DNA of 64,000 nucleotides, taken from the NCBI GenBank assembly GCA_040507035.1, contig JBEVVR010000031.1:186001-250000 (forward strand), written 5' to 3'. Below are positions 23,378 through 32,519 of this stretch, piece after piece. The number at the start of each line of letters is the position of its first letter. Position 1 is the first letter of the stretch. This stretch comes from Thiodiazotropha sp040507035. Its GTDB lineage: Bacteria > Pseudomonadota > Gammaproteobacteria > Chromatiales > Chromatiaceae. A program made the translations under genes and the position numbers. The notes beneath the pieces were generated by a model that made no database searches, had not been told where the DNA came from, and worked only from the letters and a program-made list of their open reading frames with translations.

Positions 23378-26300
23378 TCACAAGGCTGTGAACTCTCCTT
23401 TCTCCAGGATAATCTCGGCCAACACCTCTTGCAGGGGCCGCGGTTTGCCGAAATGGTAGCCCTGTCCATAGTCCACACCCATGCTCTTTAGGGCCAACTC
23501 GGTATTTTTATCCGCAACGAACTCGGCGATTACCTGTTTGTCCATGAAATGGGCGATCTCGGTGATCGAGTTGATCATGGCGTAATCGGCTGGTTTGTTG
23601 AGAATTTCCCGCACAAAGACCCCGTCAATCTTGACGTAATCGACCGGGAAATCCCGCAGATAGGAGAAGGACGCATAGCCCGAGCCAAAATCATCGAGGG
23701 AGAAGGAGCAGCCGAGTTGGCGAATTTGATTGATCGCAGCCGCGGTGTCGCTGATATCCCCGACCAGCACCGTTTCCGTGATCTCGAATCCAATATGCTT
23801 GGTTTGTAACGGCGATGCCTTGATGCGTTGAATCAAGCGATTTTTAAACTCATCATCGCCCACCGACATTCCCGAGAGGTTAATCGAGAAACTCTGTCTC
23901 TCCGGCAGTCTATCGGCGTAGGGTTCAACCTGACTGAAGAAGGCCTCTACCACCCAGTTGTCTACATCCCGCATCAGATCATACTCCTCCGCGGCACGGA
24001 TGAAGGCCTGGGGTGATTCGAGATTTCCGGCGTCGTCACGGATACGCAGCAGGATCTCATGGTGGAGCGACTCGCCGTCCAATCCCTGCAGCGGAACGAT
24101 GGGTTGCACGAAGAGTTCCAGACGCCCCTTGGCCAACGCCTCCTTGATCGCCGGCAAAGACTCCACCAGTTGTTGATGTTCCTGATAAATGGAATCACTC
24201 TCCAGGTAGATCCTGGTACAGTTGCCCCCAGCCTGTTTCGACCTGTTGCAGGCGGCAACCACGGCTTGTAACAATTTGTCTGCTCGCTGGCTGTCCGGGC
24301 CTATTTCAACAACACCGACGCTGGTGGATGAGGGGATCATCCTTTCCTGCCATTCGAAGTCATTCTCATAGATTGCCTGGCGCAGCATCTCCGCAACATG
24401 GTAACCATCTTCCAGGTCGTGCCGAGGCAGCAGCAGGGAAAACTCGTCATCACCAATGCGTCCAAGGTAACCATTCTCCGGCATATAGTTGAGAAGAATA
24501 TCGGTCACTTTCTGCAGCAGGTTATCGCCGCCTTCAAATCCACAGAGGTTGTTGACCACTTGAAACTTATCCAGATTGAACAGAATTAAACTGCCGCTTT
24601 CCTGCTTTCCATTGGATTGACTAATGTGTCGGCTCAGTTCGGTTTCAAAGCTACGCCGGTTGCTGAGACCAGTGAGTGAGTCGATGGCTGACTCATGCAT
24701 GAAGCTGTCGTAGGTATTGGAGAGGATGGTCTCGATGGTGCGCTCTACGATCGGTTTTGTCTCTCTTTCCATTGGATAGATCTGCTGCTCAGCGAAGCGC
24801 ACTGCCAGGTCGGTGAGTTTTTCATCAAGTGCCTTGTAGCCGTCTCCATCCACCAGCAGATAGCGGCCTGTCTCTGGATTTTTCCAGGCCAGGCTGAGTA
24901 TCCTCAGATTACCCTCGTCACTTTGTTGCACCAGCCAGGTATCAAGTGCTATCCCGTTTATACGTCTCTGCCAGGTGCCATTTTCGTGTTCTTGCAACTC
25001 GCTTGCGGGATCGATGTCCATGCCATGAAAATGGTGTTGTAAATAAGCCTCGTCCACCTCGATCAACTGCTGAGGAGTGAACGGGTTATTGTCTTCCTTG
25101 TTCAGTATTTGACGCAGCTCCCGCTGAAACGACTCTGTTTGATCGGCGTAGATCGGGTAGTCGGTGAAACCCTTGTGGATCATCGACAACAGGGCATTCT
25201 GTTGATCACTTGTCAGCTCATGGCTTTTCGCGCTGTCGGCAAACTGTCTGTGGAGCAACTCGACAATCTGCAGATAGTTTTGCCACCCCTTGCCGTCCGC
25301 GTTCTCCAATACCGCTGTTTGCACCAACAGGTTGACCCAACCAAAGCGTAGCAGCTTGTCGATAAGCGGGGTGATCGATTGCTGCAGCAGCAGGTTCGCC
25401 AGGGCCTCATAGGTCGCTACCTGGGCTTGGCGTAGTTTTTCGTCCTTCAGACAGCGTGAGATAGAGAGTTTTCGATTCGATTCAAATCGTTTCCGCTGCT
25501 CCTGTTGCAGCGACTCGATCTCCAGGGTTACCTCATCCACATGGTTGTAGCTGCCACCCTCAACGGCCTCTGTGATAGTGATGAGCCGCTGTGAGTCACG
25601 GTCGCGCAATAGAGAAGCGTGGTTTCCTCTGTTGACATAAGGTTTCAGCGACTCCACCGAGTCGAGCAGGCGCCGTACCGAATGGTTGGCGTTGTCCAGC
25701 AGGCTGGTATCTTGCAGCACCGCTTCGATGACAAGAAATTTGAGACTGCCCAGCAGTGATCGTAACTCTTCTGTGATCAGCGGGTCTTGACTCAATGTGG
25801 CTATCAGCTCCTCACCCGCACCGATCGCGGCACGGGCCTCGTCAGACAACTCCACCGGTTTACCGCTCTCCTCCTGTAGCAGTTGCTGAACCTGTTGCTG
25901 CAGGGGCGCTGTCTGCAATCGGGAGAGTGAGGCCAGGCTGGTCAGTACCCCTTTGCGTTCGGTCTCCGACATGCTCTGTGTCGACCCCTGTTCATGCTCA
26001 AGCGGATTGAGGTTGTTCAAGGCAGCGATGTTTTCGATGGGACTGCTGCCGGAATGGGTTGGCTCCGGACTCTTAACAATGGTCCAGCGCTCCTGGACCT
26101 CTCGCTCCAGCCCGATGATCTTCTGCTGCCGTAAGAGCGCTAATATCTCTTCGTAGAGTGGGCCGAGACTATCCAGTGGGGTTTTGCAAAACCTATTCAA
26201 CAATAGCCTGGTGACTGCTACATCGAACTGATAACCATCGACAATCTTTTTAAAGATGGTCAACAGACTGATCGGAGCGATTGGATTAAGCTCGTTGTGG

Positions 26301-27091
26301 ACATTATCCTGACAGAGATAACTGAGCGCGGTCTCGATATGGTAGAGGTCACGTGCGTTATCGGACTCCAGCCGTCGTGCCAGTTTGTTGATCAGAATCC
26401 AGGTGTCCACTTCCTGAGTATCCACTAGCGCCAAATCATCGGTCTTCTTTGATGAGGATTGCTGTGTCTCTGTCTCCTCTCCCAGTAACAGGGCGAAGTT
26501 TCTCTCTACCAACAGCAGAAAGCGATTGCTGAGATTCGCCTGGTCATTTTCCAGGCTGTTGAGGGCGTAAAACAGTGATGCCTCCTCCTGATGGTCACTG
26601 CTATCCGCGATCAGATCCTGGAGCTCTTGCCCTGCCTGGGAGAAGAAGTCCACCAGGCCGGCCTCGAGAAAGGGTGTTGTCTTCTGCTTGAGTTGGTTTA
26701 TAAGCTCCCTGCTTTGAGCTGGGTTGCAGACAGGCTCTTTTTCTCTGCCATCCCTTGCGGATCTGTGGGCGTAGAGTGACTCATAAATCTTATCGCCCTC
26801 GCTGTCGCAGAATGCGAGTCCCATGCCCCCGCCACTGAAGTAGACAACATGGGCGCATGTTTTGAGTGACTCATTCGGGATGGAAAGGTGTACCTTCTTG
26901 CGTTCTGATTTGGCAACATAGCCTTGGGGAAGGGCTTTGCTCAGGGCTTCGTCGTTACATCGCAGGTAGACACCACCCCGGGAAAAGTTGAGCATGCGGC
27001 AGCTCGAGTAGACTTGGGATTGGTATTCGATCGCTGCCTGGATATCTATATCCAACCGGGGGTATCGTCTGCGATTCCTTTGATCATTCAT
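23378..27091 (-). CDS. PilZ - DUF1631 - GGDEF-like - EAL multidomain c-di-GMP protein
   Basis: Very large cytosolic protein of 1,237 residues. An N-terminal PilZ-like domain (about 5-125; RRRYPRLDIDIQAAIEY and NFSRGGVYLRC) is followed by a long helical DUF1631-like region (about 130-760), a GGDEF-like domain (about 810-965) and an EAL domain (about 975-1225). The GGDEF motif reads GDDEF at about residue 880, so cyclase activity is doubtful and the domain may only bind GTP. The EAL domain has EILLR for EALLR but keeps the other recognisable catalytic segments (ITETVL, DDFGSGYASFSYL, VKIDG, IAEFV), so it is probably an active phosphodiesterase, with c-di-GMP read by PilZ. Single gene, with no close partner. 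Confidence 0.9.
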   Translation of the reverse strand: MNDQRNRRRYPRLDIDIQAAIEYQSQVYSSCRMLNFSRGGVYLRCNDEALSKALPQGYVAKSERKKVHLSIPNESLKTCAHVVYFSGGGMGLAFCDSEGDKIYESLYAHRSARDGREKEPVCNPAQSRELINQLKQKTTPFLEAGLVDFFSQAGQELQDLIADSSDHQEEASLFYALNSLENDQANLSNRFLLLVERNFALLLGEETETQQSSSKKTDDLALVDTQEVDTWILINKLARRLESDNARDLYHIETALSYLCQDNVHNELNPIAPISLLTIFKKIVDGYQFDVAVTRLLLNRFCKTPLDSLGPLYEEILALLRQQKIIGLEREVQERWTIVKSPEPTHSGSSPIENIAALNNLNPLEHEQGSTQSMSETERKGVLTSLASLSRLQTAPLQQQVQQLLQEESGKPVELSDEARAAIGAGEELIATLSQDPLITEELRSLLGSLKFLVIEAVLQDTSLLDNANHSVRRLLDSVESLKPYVNRGNHASLLRDRDSQRLITITEAVEGGSYNHVDEVTLEIESLQQEQRKRFESNRKLSISRCLKDEKLRQAQVATYEALANLLLQQSITPLIDKLLRFGWVNLLVQTAVLENADGKGWQNYLQIVELLHRQFADSAKSHELTSDQQNALLSMIHKGFTDYPIYADQTESFQRELRQILNKEDNNPFTPQQLIEVDEAYLQHHFHGMDIDPASELQEHENGTWQRRINGIALDTWLVQQSDEGNLRILSLAWKNPETGRYLLVDGDGYKALDEKLTDLAVRFAEQQIYPMERETKPIVERTIETILSNTYDSFMHESAIDSLTGLSNRRSFETELSRHISQSNGKQESGSLILFNLDKFQVVNNLCGFEGGDNLLQKVTDILLNYMPENGYLGRIGDDEFSLLLPRHDLEDGYHVAEMLRQAIYENDFEWQERMIPSSTSVGVVEIGPDSQRADKLLQAVVAACNRSKQAGGNCTRIYLESDSIYQEHQQLVESLPAIKEALAKGRLELFVQPIVPLQGLDGESLHHEILLRIRDDAGNLESPQAFIRAAEEYDLMRDVDNWVVEAFFSQVEPYADRLPERQSFSINLSGMSVGDDEFKNRLIQRIKASPLQTKHIGFEITETVLVGDISDTAAAINQIRQLGCSFSLDDFGSGYASFSYLRDFPVDYVKIDGVFVREILNKPADYAMINSITEIAHFMDKQVIAEFVADKNTELALKSMGVDYGQGYHFGKPRPLQEVLAEIILEKGEFTAL

Positions 27092-27512
27092 TTAAATTTC
27101 CCATAGATACCCAATCCGCAATACTGCCTGATAGATTCAGCGGTGAACCTAAGGTTCATCGGCCGGAGGATGAGAAGGCTTTAATCACCTTAGGCATTGA
27201 AATGTGAATTCTTTGTCCGGTTTTAAGGGTCAAGAAAGAAAAAATGGCACTCAATTCTCGAGGTTTTGAATCGAATGGTCTACTGCGTAAACATATTTTC
27301 GATCTCCTCGAATCCTGTTGTGATTGCAATCGAGGGTATCGGGACGGTCCGAAGCGAGGAGAGGGTCTAATAAGGTATTGAAATTGTGGCTTTTTTGATA
27401 CAGAGGCAAACCGAGTGGAGCCTCTGGGATACAACCCTTTCGCTCCAAAACTGTTACCTATGTCCTCGGAATAAAGTGTTACCAATGTGACCGGTAAGCA
27501 CCCATAAAGATT
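27092..27512. other. intergenic region, no gene supported
   Basis: About 420 bases between the start of the large PilZ protein and the tRNA. A minus-strand frame of about 109 codons exists, but it lacks a ribosome binding site and its translation has no recognisable pattern. The promoter of the PilZ protein gene and the 3' end of the tRNA transcript lie here. Confidence 0.5.
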
Positions 27513-27589
27513 TGGCGCGCCCGACAGGATTTGAACCTGTGACCCCCGCCTTCGGAGGGCGGTACTCTATCCAGCTGAGCTACGGGCGC
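27513..27589 (-). tRNA. tRNA-Arg, anticodon CCG
   Basis: Full 77-base cloverleaf including an encoded CCA. The acceptor stem GCGCCCG pairs with CGGGCGC, the anticodon arm CCGCC-CTCCGAA-GGCGG gives anticodon CCG (reads CGG, Arg), and the T arm has GGTTCAAATCC. It stands alone on the minus strand. Confidence 0.97.
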
Positions 27590-27791
27590 GTTGTAGGGTG
27601 GGTAGTGTAACGACAGGGGAGGACTGCGTCCAACATCATGGCGGACAAGGCTAATCCGCCAGGACCTGAGGTTTTATCCCCACCCAAGCTGGAAGTTGGT
27701 TCGAACTTTTTGCCGCCTATGGGTATAATCGCCGGGTTTTGCGAATTGCCCATAGTCTGGGCCTCAAGAGTTACAACGGAGGAAGAAGCCC

Positions 27792-28286
27792 GTGAAGATC
27801 AAAGCCGTATCCCTGTCCGCCCTGATTGCCCTGGCGGGAGCATCCAGCCAACTGCTGGCCGAGGAGCGGGCGGATGTGCTCGAAAGAATTGCCCCGATCG
27901 GCAAGGTGAACCTGGCTGGCGAGGCGAAGCCTGCAGCCGCACCTGCAACGGCAACAGAGACCGCTGCTGCCGAGCCTGCAGCTGCAGCAGCAGCGTCTGC
28001 TGAGGCGTCCGCTACGGCCGCTGCACCTGCTGCAGGGGGTGACCCGCTGGCTTTGGCCACCCAGTCCGGTTGCATGGCCTGCCATCAGATCGAAACCAAA
28101 GTGGTGGGTCCGGCCTACAAAGAGGTTGCCGCCAAATATAAAGGCGATGCCGCTGCCCTGGATATGTTGATAGGCAAAGTGAAGGGGGGTGGTGTAGGCA
28201 CCTGGGGCCAAATCCCAATGCCGCCGAATGCCCATGTCTCCGACGAGAACATCCGTACCATCGTCAGCTGGGTGCTTGAACAGTAA
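27792..28286 (+). CDS. class I c-type cytochrome with Ala-rich linker (cytochrome c5-like)
   Basis: Periplasmic electron carrier of 164 residues. Signal peptide (about 1-23), a linker rich in Ala/Glu/Pro (about 45-82), then a single heme domain with CMACH (C94, C97, H98) and axial methionine M143 in IPMPP. The ending ENIRTIVSWVLEQ is typical of class I cytochromes. The linker probably tethers or spaces the heme domain. The start is GTG, preceded by GGAGG. No oxidase or reductase gene adjoins it, so the partner is unknown. Confidence 0.92.
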   Translation: MKIKAVSLSALIALAGASSQLLAEERADVLERIAPIGKVNLAGEAKPAAAPATATETAAAEPAAAAAASAEASATAAAPAAGGDPLALATQSGCMACHQIETKVVGPAYKEVAAKYKGDAAALDMLIGKVKGGGVGTWGQIPMPPNAHVSDENIRTIVSWVLEQ

Positions 28287-28293
28287 GATTTTT

Positions 28294-28601
28294 AGTCCGC
28301 TAATGAACACAAATTAACGCAAATGTTGATTTGTAGGGTTCCCACGGTCCATCGTGGGAACCCAACTCCCCCTGCCGCTGTTGCGAAAGAGGCGCACCAG
28401 CCACCTCGGTGCTGCAAGTCGTATCTAGAGTAGCTGTTTACTAGTTCCCATGCTCCTGCGTGGGAACTCATCACTTAGCTTAATTAACCCGCCGTATGCA
28501 TTCCCACGCTGGAGCGTGGGAAACCCTGCCAAGTTGATGCGCCGCTCTTGCACCCTGCATATTTAGAAACATTTGCGTTTATTCGCGTTCATTGGCGGAC
28601 T
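28294..28601. mobile_element. MITE-like element with 33-bp inverted ends
   Basis: The two ends (28294-28326 and 28569-28601) are inverted copies of each other at 29 of 33 positions. The interior of about 240 bases has no gene but three short hairpins of the form TTCCCACG...CGTGGGAA. The element occupies most of the gap between the cytochrome and rep genes. A solo copy of one end plus a similar hairpin is found at 8.74-8.80 kb. No transposase is present, so it would be non-autonomous; clear target-site duplications were not seen. Confidence 0.6.
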
Positions 28602-28629
28602 TTTTATTCAAACAGGTCCGCAGCCGCCA

Positions 28630-30633
28630 CTATGAGAGCAGCGACTTGAGATTGGCCAAATGGGCCGAGCCCCGTTGCTGTTTCTCCTCCTTGCTGAGCT
28701 GGCTGCCGCGTCCATCCCAGACCACATCCTCTTCGGGCAGCTCCTGTAGGAAGCGGCTCGGTTCACAGGGCACCATTTCGCCGAAGCGTTTGCGCTTGGC
28801 TGCATAGGTGAGGGTCAGGCTGCGCCGTGCCCGGGTGATGCCCACATAGGCGAGGCGGCGCTCCTCCTCGATATTCTCCTCCTCGATACTGCTGCGATGG
28901 GGCAGCAGCTGCTCCTCCATGCCGACCAGGAAGACATGGGGAAACTCCAACCCCTTGGCGGCATGCAGGGTCATCAGATGGACCTGGTCCTGCTGTTCCT
29001 CTTCGTTCTGTCGTTCCAGCAGGTCCATCAGGGTGAGGTGGTTGACCATCTCCTGCAAGCTCTTCTCCTGCAGTTCGCCGTGGTAGAGGGCCTTGATCCA
29101 CTGCAACAGATCCTTGACGTTTTCCATGCGCCTCTCCGCCACGCTGTCGCTGCTGGCGTTGGCGCTGATCCAATCTTCATACTCGATCTCTCTTACCAGG
29201 CCGCTGACAGCCTCCACGGGGCTGTTCTCGGCCTCTCTAGCCCGGGCCTGCACAAGCGCGGAAAAGTGGCGAAGACGATCATAGGCTCGGCTGTTCAACA
29301 CACTCTGCAGCCCCAACTCGCGACAGGCCGGCAATAGGCCGATGCCCCTTTCACGGGCATAGGCGCCGAGTTTCTCCAGGGTGTTGGGACCGATCTCCCG
29401 GCGTGGTGTGTTGACCACACGCAGGAAGGCACTGTCATCGTCGGGATTGGCCAGCAGCCGAAGATAGGCCATCACATCCTTCACCTCCGTGCGCGCGAAG
29501 AACGAGGTGCCACCACTGAGAAAGTAGGGGATATTGTGACTGCGTAGCGCCTTTTCGAACTGTTTTGCCTGGTGGTTGCCGCGATAGAGGATCGCGAAGT
29601 CACTGTTCGCGGCCTTTGCCGTGAACTTGAGATGGATGATCTCGGAGACCACCTTCTCCGCCTCCTGCTCCTCGTTGCGGCACTCCAGCACGCGCAGTTC
29701 AGGTCCCGGGCCGAGATCGCTCCAGAGACGCTTGTCGAAAACATGGGGATTGTGGCGGATCAGATGATTGGCGGAACGCAGGATGCGTCCGCTGGAACGA
29801 TAGTTCTGTTCCAGCTTTATCAGCTTCAGCCGGGGAAAGTCGGACTGCAGCTTCGCCAGGTTTTCCGGGCGTGCGCCGCGCCAGGCATAGATGGACTGAT
29901 CATCGTCTCCGACCACGGTGAAGGCGGCGCGCACGCCAACCAGTAGTTTGACCAGTTCATACTGGGCCTGATTGGTATCCTGGTATTCGTCGACCAACAG
30001 GTAGCGGATTCGGTTCTGCCAGGCCTCGAGGGCATCCGGGTGTTGGCGGAACAGGGTAACGGGCAGCAGGATCAGATCGTCGAAGTCGACGGCGTTGAAG
30101 GCCTTCAGGCTGCGTTGATAGGCGGCATAGAGTTGGGCCTGTCTAAGTTGTAAATCGTCCTCTGCGCGACGCAGTGCCTGTTCGGGGGTGATCAGATCGT
30201 TTTTCCAGCTCGAGAGGGTCCACTGGATGGCGTTAAGTTCCGATTCACTGCCCAGGTCTTGTTTGCGCAGCATCTCTTTAAGCAGTGTTTCGCTGTCCTG
30301 CTGATCGAAGATAGAAAAACCGGCCTTGTAATCCAGTCGTTTCAGCTCGCGGCGTATGATGTTGAGTCCCAGGGTGTGAAAGGTGGATATCGCCGGAGCT
30401 GTCGCTTTATCACCGCCGATCATGCCGGTCACGCGCTGTTTCATCTCCCGTGCCGCCTTATTGGTGAAGGTGACCGCGGTGATCGATCTCGGATCGACGG
30501 CACAACGTTTTATCAAATGGGCGATCTTGGCGGTGATCACCCGGGTCTTGCCGCTACCGGCGCCGGCGAGGACCAGCAGCGGGCCGTCGATATAGTTGAC
30601 CGCTGTTTGTTGATGGGGATTGAGATCGGACAT
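28630..30633 (-). CDS. rep: ATP-dependent DNA helicase Rep (UvrD/Rep family)
   Basis: Superfamily 1A 3'-5' helicase of 667 residues, close to the 673 of E. coli Rep. Motif I GAGSGKT (24-30), motif II in VDEYQDTN, motif III GDDDQSIYAWRGA, motif IV around LEQNYRSSGRIL, and later VHLMTLHAAKGLEF and YVGITRARRSLTL are all intact. Rep restarts stalled forks and removes proteins from DNA. I start at MSDLNPHQQ, 46 codons inside the longest frame, because it matches the Rep N-terminus; no strong ribosome site is seen at either. Confidence 0.95.
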   Translation of the reverse strand: MSDLNPHQQTAVNYIDGPLLVLAGAGSGKTRVITAKIAHLIKRCAVDPRSITAVTFTNKAAREMKQRVTGMIGGDKATAPAISTFHTLGLNIIRRELKRLDYKAGFSIFDQQDSETLLKEMLRKQDLGSESELNAIQWTLSSWKNDLITPEQALRRAEDDLQLRQAQLYAAYQRSLKAFNAVDFDDLILLPVTLFRQHPDALEAWQNRIRYLLVDEYQDTNQAQYELVKLLVGVRAAFTVVGDDDQSIYAWRGARPENLAKLQSDFPRLKLIKLEQNYRSSGRILRSANHLIRHNPHVFDKRLWSDLGPGPELRVLECRNEEQEAEKVVSEIIHLKFTAKAANSDFAILYRGNHQAKQFEKALRSHNIPYFLSGGTSFFARTEVKDVMAYLRLLANPDDDSAFLRVVNTPRREIGPNTLEKLGAYARERGIGLLPACRELGLQSVLNSRAYDRLRHFSALVQARAREAENSPVEAVSGLVREIEYEDWISANASSDSVAERRMENVKDLLQWIKALYHGELQEKSLQEMVNHLTLMDLLERQNEEEQQDQVHLMTLHAAKGLEFPHVFLVGMEEQLLPHRSSIEEENIEEERRLAYVGITRARRSLTLTYAAKRKRFGEMVPCEPSRFLQELPEEDVVWDGRGSQLSKEEKQQRGSAHLANLKSLLS

Positions 30634-30784
30634 GGGTGGCGGTGTTGCGATAATCCAGTTTGGGGGGGAGGTATCGAAAGGCGGAAGGTTACGCAGGGAC
30701 GAGGTCCATTTCAACAACCTGGGTTGCTTGTTATGATGAGCGATCTGTGCCGCAGCGGAAAAAAAGAACACGAGTGAACATTTA

Positions 30785-31507
30785 ATGGCAATGACAAGAG
30801 ACCGACGCAGGAGCCCCAGGGGGGGTAACGAACGTCAGCTGACTCGAGAGTCCTGGCGGGTATTTCAGATCATGGCGGAGTTTGTCGAGGGTTTCGAACA
30901 GTTGGCCCAGATCAGTCCCTCGGTGAGTTTTTTCGGTTCCGCGCGCACGCCACGGGATCACCATCACTACGCCTTGGCGGAGGAGATCGCGCGCCTGCTC
31001 TCGGACAGTGGCTTCTCCGTGGTCAGTGGTGGTGGGCCTGGCATCATGGAGGCGGCCAACAAAGGGGCCTTTGAGGGCAAGTCCACCAGTATCGGTCTCA
31101 ATATCCAACTACCGATGGAGCAGGCGGGGAATCCCTACCAGGATATCGCCCTGAACTTCCGCCACTTTTTCGCCCGCAAGGTGATGTTTGTGAAACACGC
31201 ATCGGCCTATGTGGTGCTCCCGGGGGGCTTTGGTACCCTGGATGAAATGGCCGAGATCCTGACCCTGGTGCAGACCGGAAAGACCCGTAAGATACCGATC
31301 ATCCTGGTGGACGGGGCATTCTGGCAGGGATTGCTCGACTGGTTTCGCGGTACCCTCTGCGAGACGGGTACCATCAGTCCCGAAGATCTCGATCTGGTGC
31401 AGGTCTGTAATCAGCCGAAGGAGGTGGTGGACGCAATCTTCGCCCACTATGAGACACGTCGCTTCGAACCTTCGCCGGCGGAACAGGAGATTCTGCTCGA
31501 ACTCTAA
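30785..31507 (+). CDS. LOG family protein (nucleotide 5'-monophosphate glycosidase-like)
   Basis: Rossmann-fold protein of 240 residues (TIGR00730 type). The signature motifs GGGPGIMEA (82-90) and PGGFGTLDE (146-154) are intact; in this family they form the phosphoribohydrolase active site that cleaves nucleoside monophosphates to base and ribose 5-phosphate. The longer N-terminus (about 35 residues before the core) is common in proteobacterial members. It is divergent from rep with about 150 bases between. The exact nucleotide is not readable. Confidence 0.9.
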   Translation: MAMTRDRRRSPRGGNERQLTRESWRVFQIMAEFVEGFEQLAQISPSVSFFGSARTPRDHHHYALAEEIARLLSDSGFSVVSGGGPGIMEAANKGAFEGKSTSIGLNIQLPMEQAGNPYQDIALNFRHFFARKVMFVKHASAYVVLPGGFGTLDEMAEILTLVQTGKTRKIPIILVDGAFWQGLLDWFRGTLCETGTISPEDLDLVQVCNQPKEVVDAIFAHYETRRFEPSPAEQEILLEL

Positions 31508-31609
31508 GCTGGCTGAGATATTTCACCCGGGCCGAGGGGCTGTTAGAATTTTTTTATAATGAGTTGGACGGCCCGGCCGGTACTCTAAGTGGCTCCCAGG
31601 AGGGAGAAG

Positions 31610-31954
31610 ATGCCTAGTTATAGTTTGATGATCCTACCAGGGCTGATGCTTTTGTTGCTTGCCAGCGGTCTGTCCGCAGCCGAGGATGAGGCCGTGCCTG
31701 AACCGCCGGAACTACCCCTGCCTGAGATCATCGTTGATGGCGAAGTGATCGAACCCGAGGTAACGATCATAAAACGGGAGGAGGGGACGATCTATGAGTA
31801 CCGCATCAATGGCCAGCTCTATATGGTGAAGGTCCAGCCCGATGCCGGACCTCCCTATTACATGGTGGATCGGGACGGTGACGGTGAATTCGATTCCCGC
31901 TCCTCGGATCCGACAAATATCTCAGTGCCGAAATGGATATTGATGCGTTGGTAG
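31610..31954 (+). CDS. DUF2782 family periplasmic protein
   Basis: Protein of 114 residues with a signal peptide (about 1-24), a Pro/Glu-rich segment and a compact domain with YEYRINGQLYMVKVQPDAGPPYYMVDRDGDGEFD, the pattern of DUF2782, common in gammaproteobacteria and of unknown function. The Asp-rich DRDGDGEFD resembles a single calcium-binding loop. I chose the ATG preceded by AGGAGGGAGAAG; a GTG seven codons earlier would overlap that site. It ends 16 bases before the TRAP small permease gene on the same strand. Confidence 0.85.
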   Translation: MPSYSLMILPGLMLLLLASGLSAAEDEAVPEPPELPLPEIIVDGEVIEPEVTIIKREEGTIYEYRINGQLYMVKVQPDAGPPYYMVDRDGDGEFDSRSSDPTNISVPKWILMRW

Positions 31955-31970
31955 TGGTCAGTAGGACTCG

Positions 31971-32519
31971 ATGAAAGCAGTCGTAGCGGCACTCGAGCCC
32001 ATCGCCCGGTTGTTCGAGTCAATCAACGAGTGGACGGGGCGGGCGGTCTCATGGCTGAGTCTCTTCATGGTCCTGGTCACATTCGCCGTGGTAGTGATGC
32101 GTTATGTCTTCGACCTCGGCTGGATCTGGCTTCAGGAGTCGGTGACCTTCATGCACGGCGCCCTGTTTCTGGTCGGTGCGGCCTATACCCTGAAGCATGG
32201 CGGCCACGTCCGGGTCGATATCTTCTTCCAGCGTTTTTCGCCACAGCGCCAGGCCTGGATCGATATGCTTGGCAGTCTGTTGCTGCTGATGCCGGTCTGT
32301 CTCTTCATCTTTATTGTCAGCTGGGACTATGTGGTCCAGTCCTGGTCGCTGCGTGAGGGCTCGAGGGAGGCCGGCGGGCTGGATGGTGTCTACCTTTTCA
32401 AGAGCCTGATCCTGGTGATGGCGGGGCTGTTGCTGATGCAGGGGGTGGCGACGGTGATTCGCTCGCTGTTGCGACTGCTTGGGTTGGCTGATGCACTCGA
32501 GGCACAAGAGCATGGCTGA
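31971..32519 (+). CDS. dctQ: TRAP transporter small permease (DctQ)
   Basis: Integral membrane protein of 182 residues with four transmembrane helices (about 25-45, 60-78, 100-122 and 145-167) and DctQ features WLQESVTFMHGALFLVGAAYTLKHGGHVRVDI. It forms the membrane complex with DctM for sodium- or proton-driven uptake of organic acids. Its stop overlaps the dctM start by eight bases. Confidence 0.93.
   Translation: MKAVVAALEPIARLFESINEWTGRAVSWLSLFMVLVTFAVVVMRYVFDLGWIWLQESVTFMHGALFLVGAAYTLKHGGHVRVDIFFQRFSPQRQAWIDMLGSLLLLMPVCLFIFIVSWDYVVQSWSLREGSREAGGLDGVYLFKSLILVMAGLLLMQGVATVIRSLLRLLGLADALEAQEHG

Noticed and set aside
27156..27485. 109-codon minus-strand frame upstream of the PilZ protein gene
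   Set aside because: No ribosome binding site, no recognisable domain and an irregular composition; probably chance in an intergenic stretch.
28327..28568. CRISPR array between the cytochrome and rep genes
   Set aside because: The repeated TTCCCACG...CGTGGGAA units are short, irregularly spaced hairpins inside an element with inverted ends, with no constant repeat-spacer rhythm and no cas genes.
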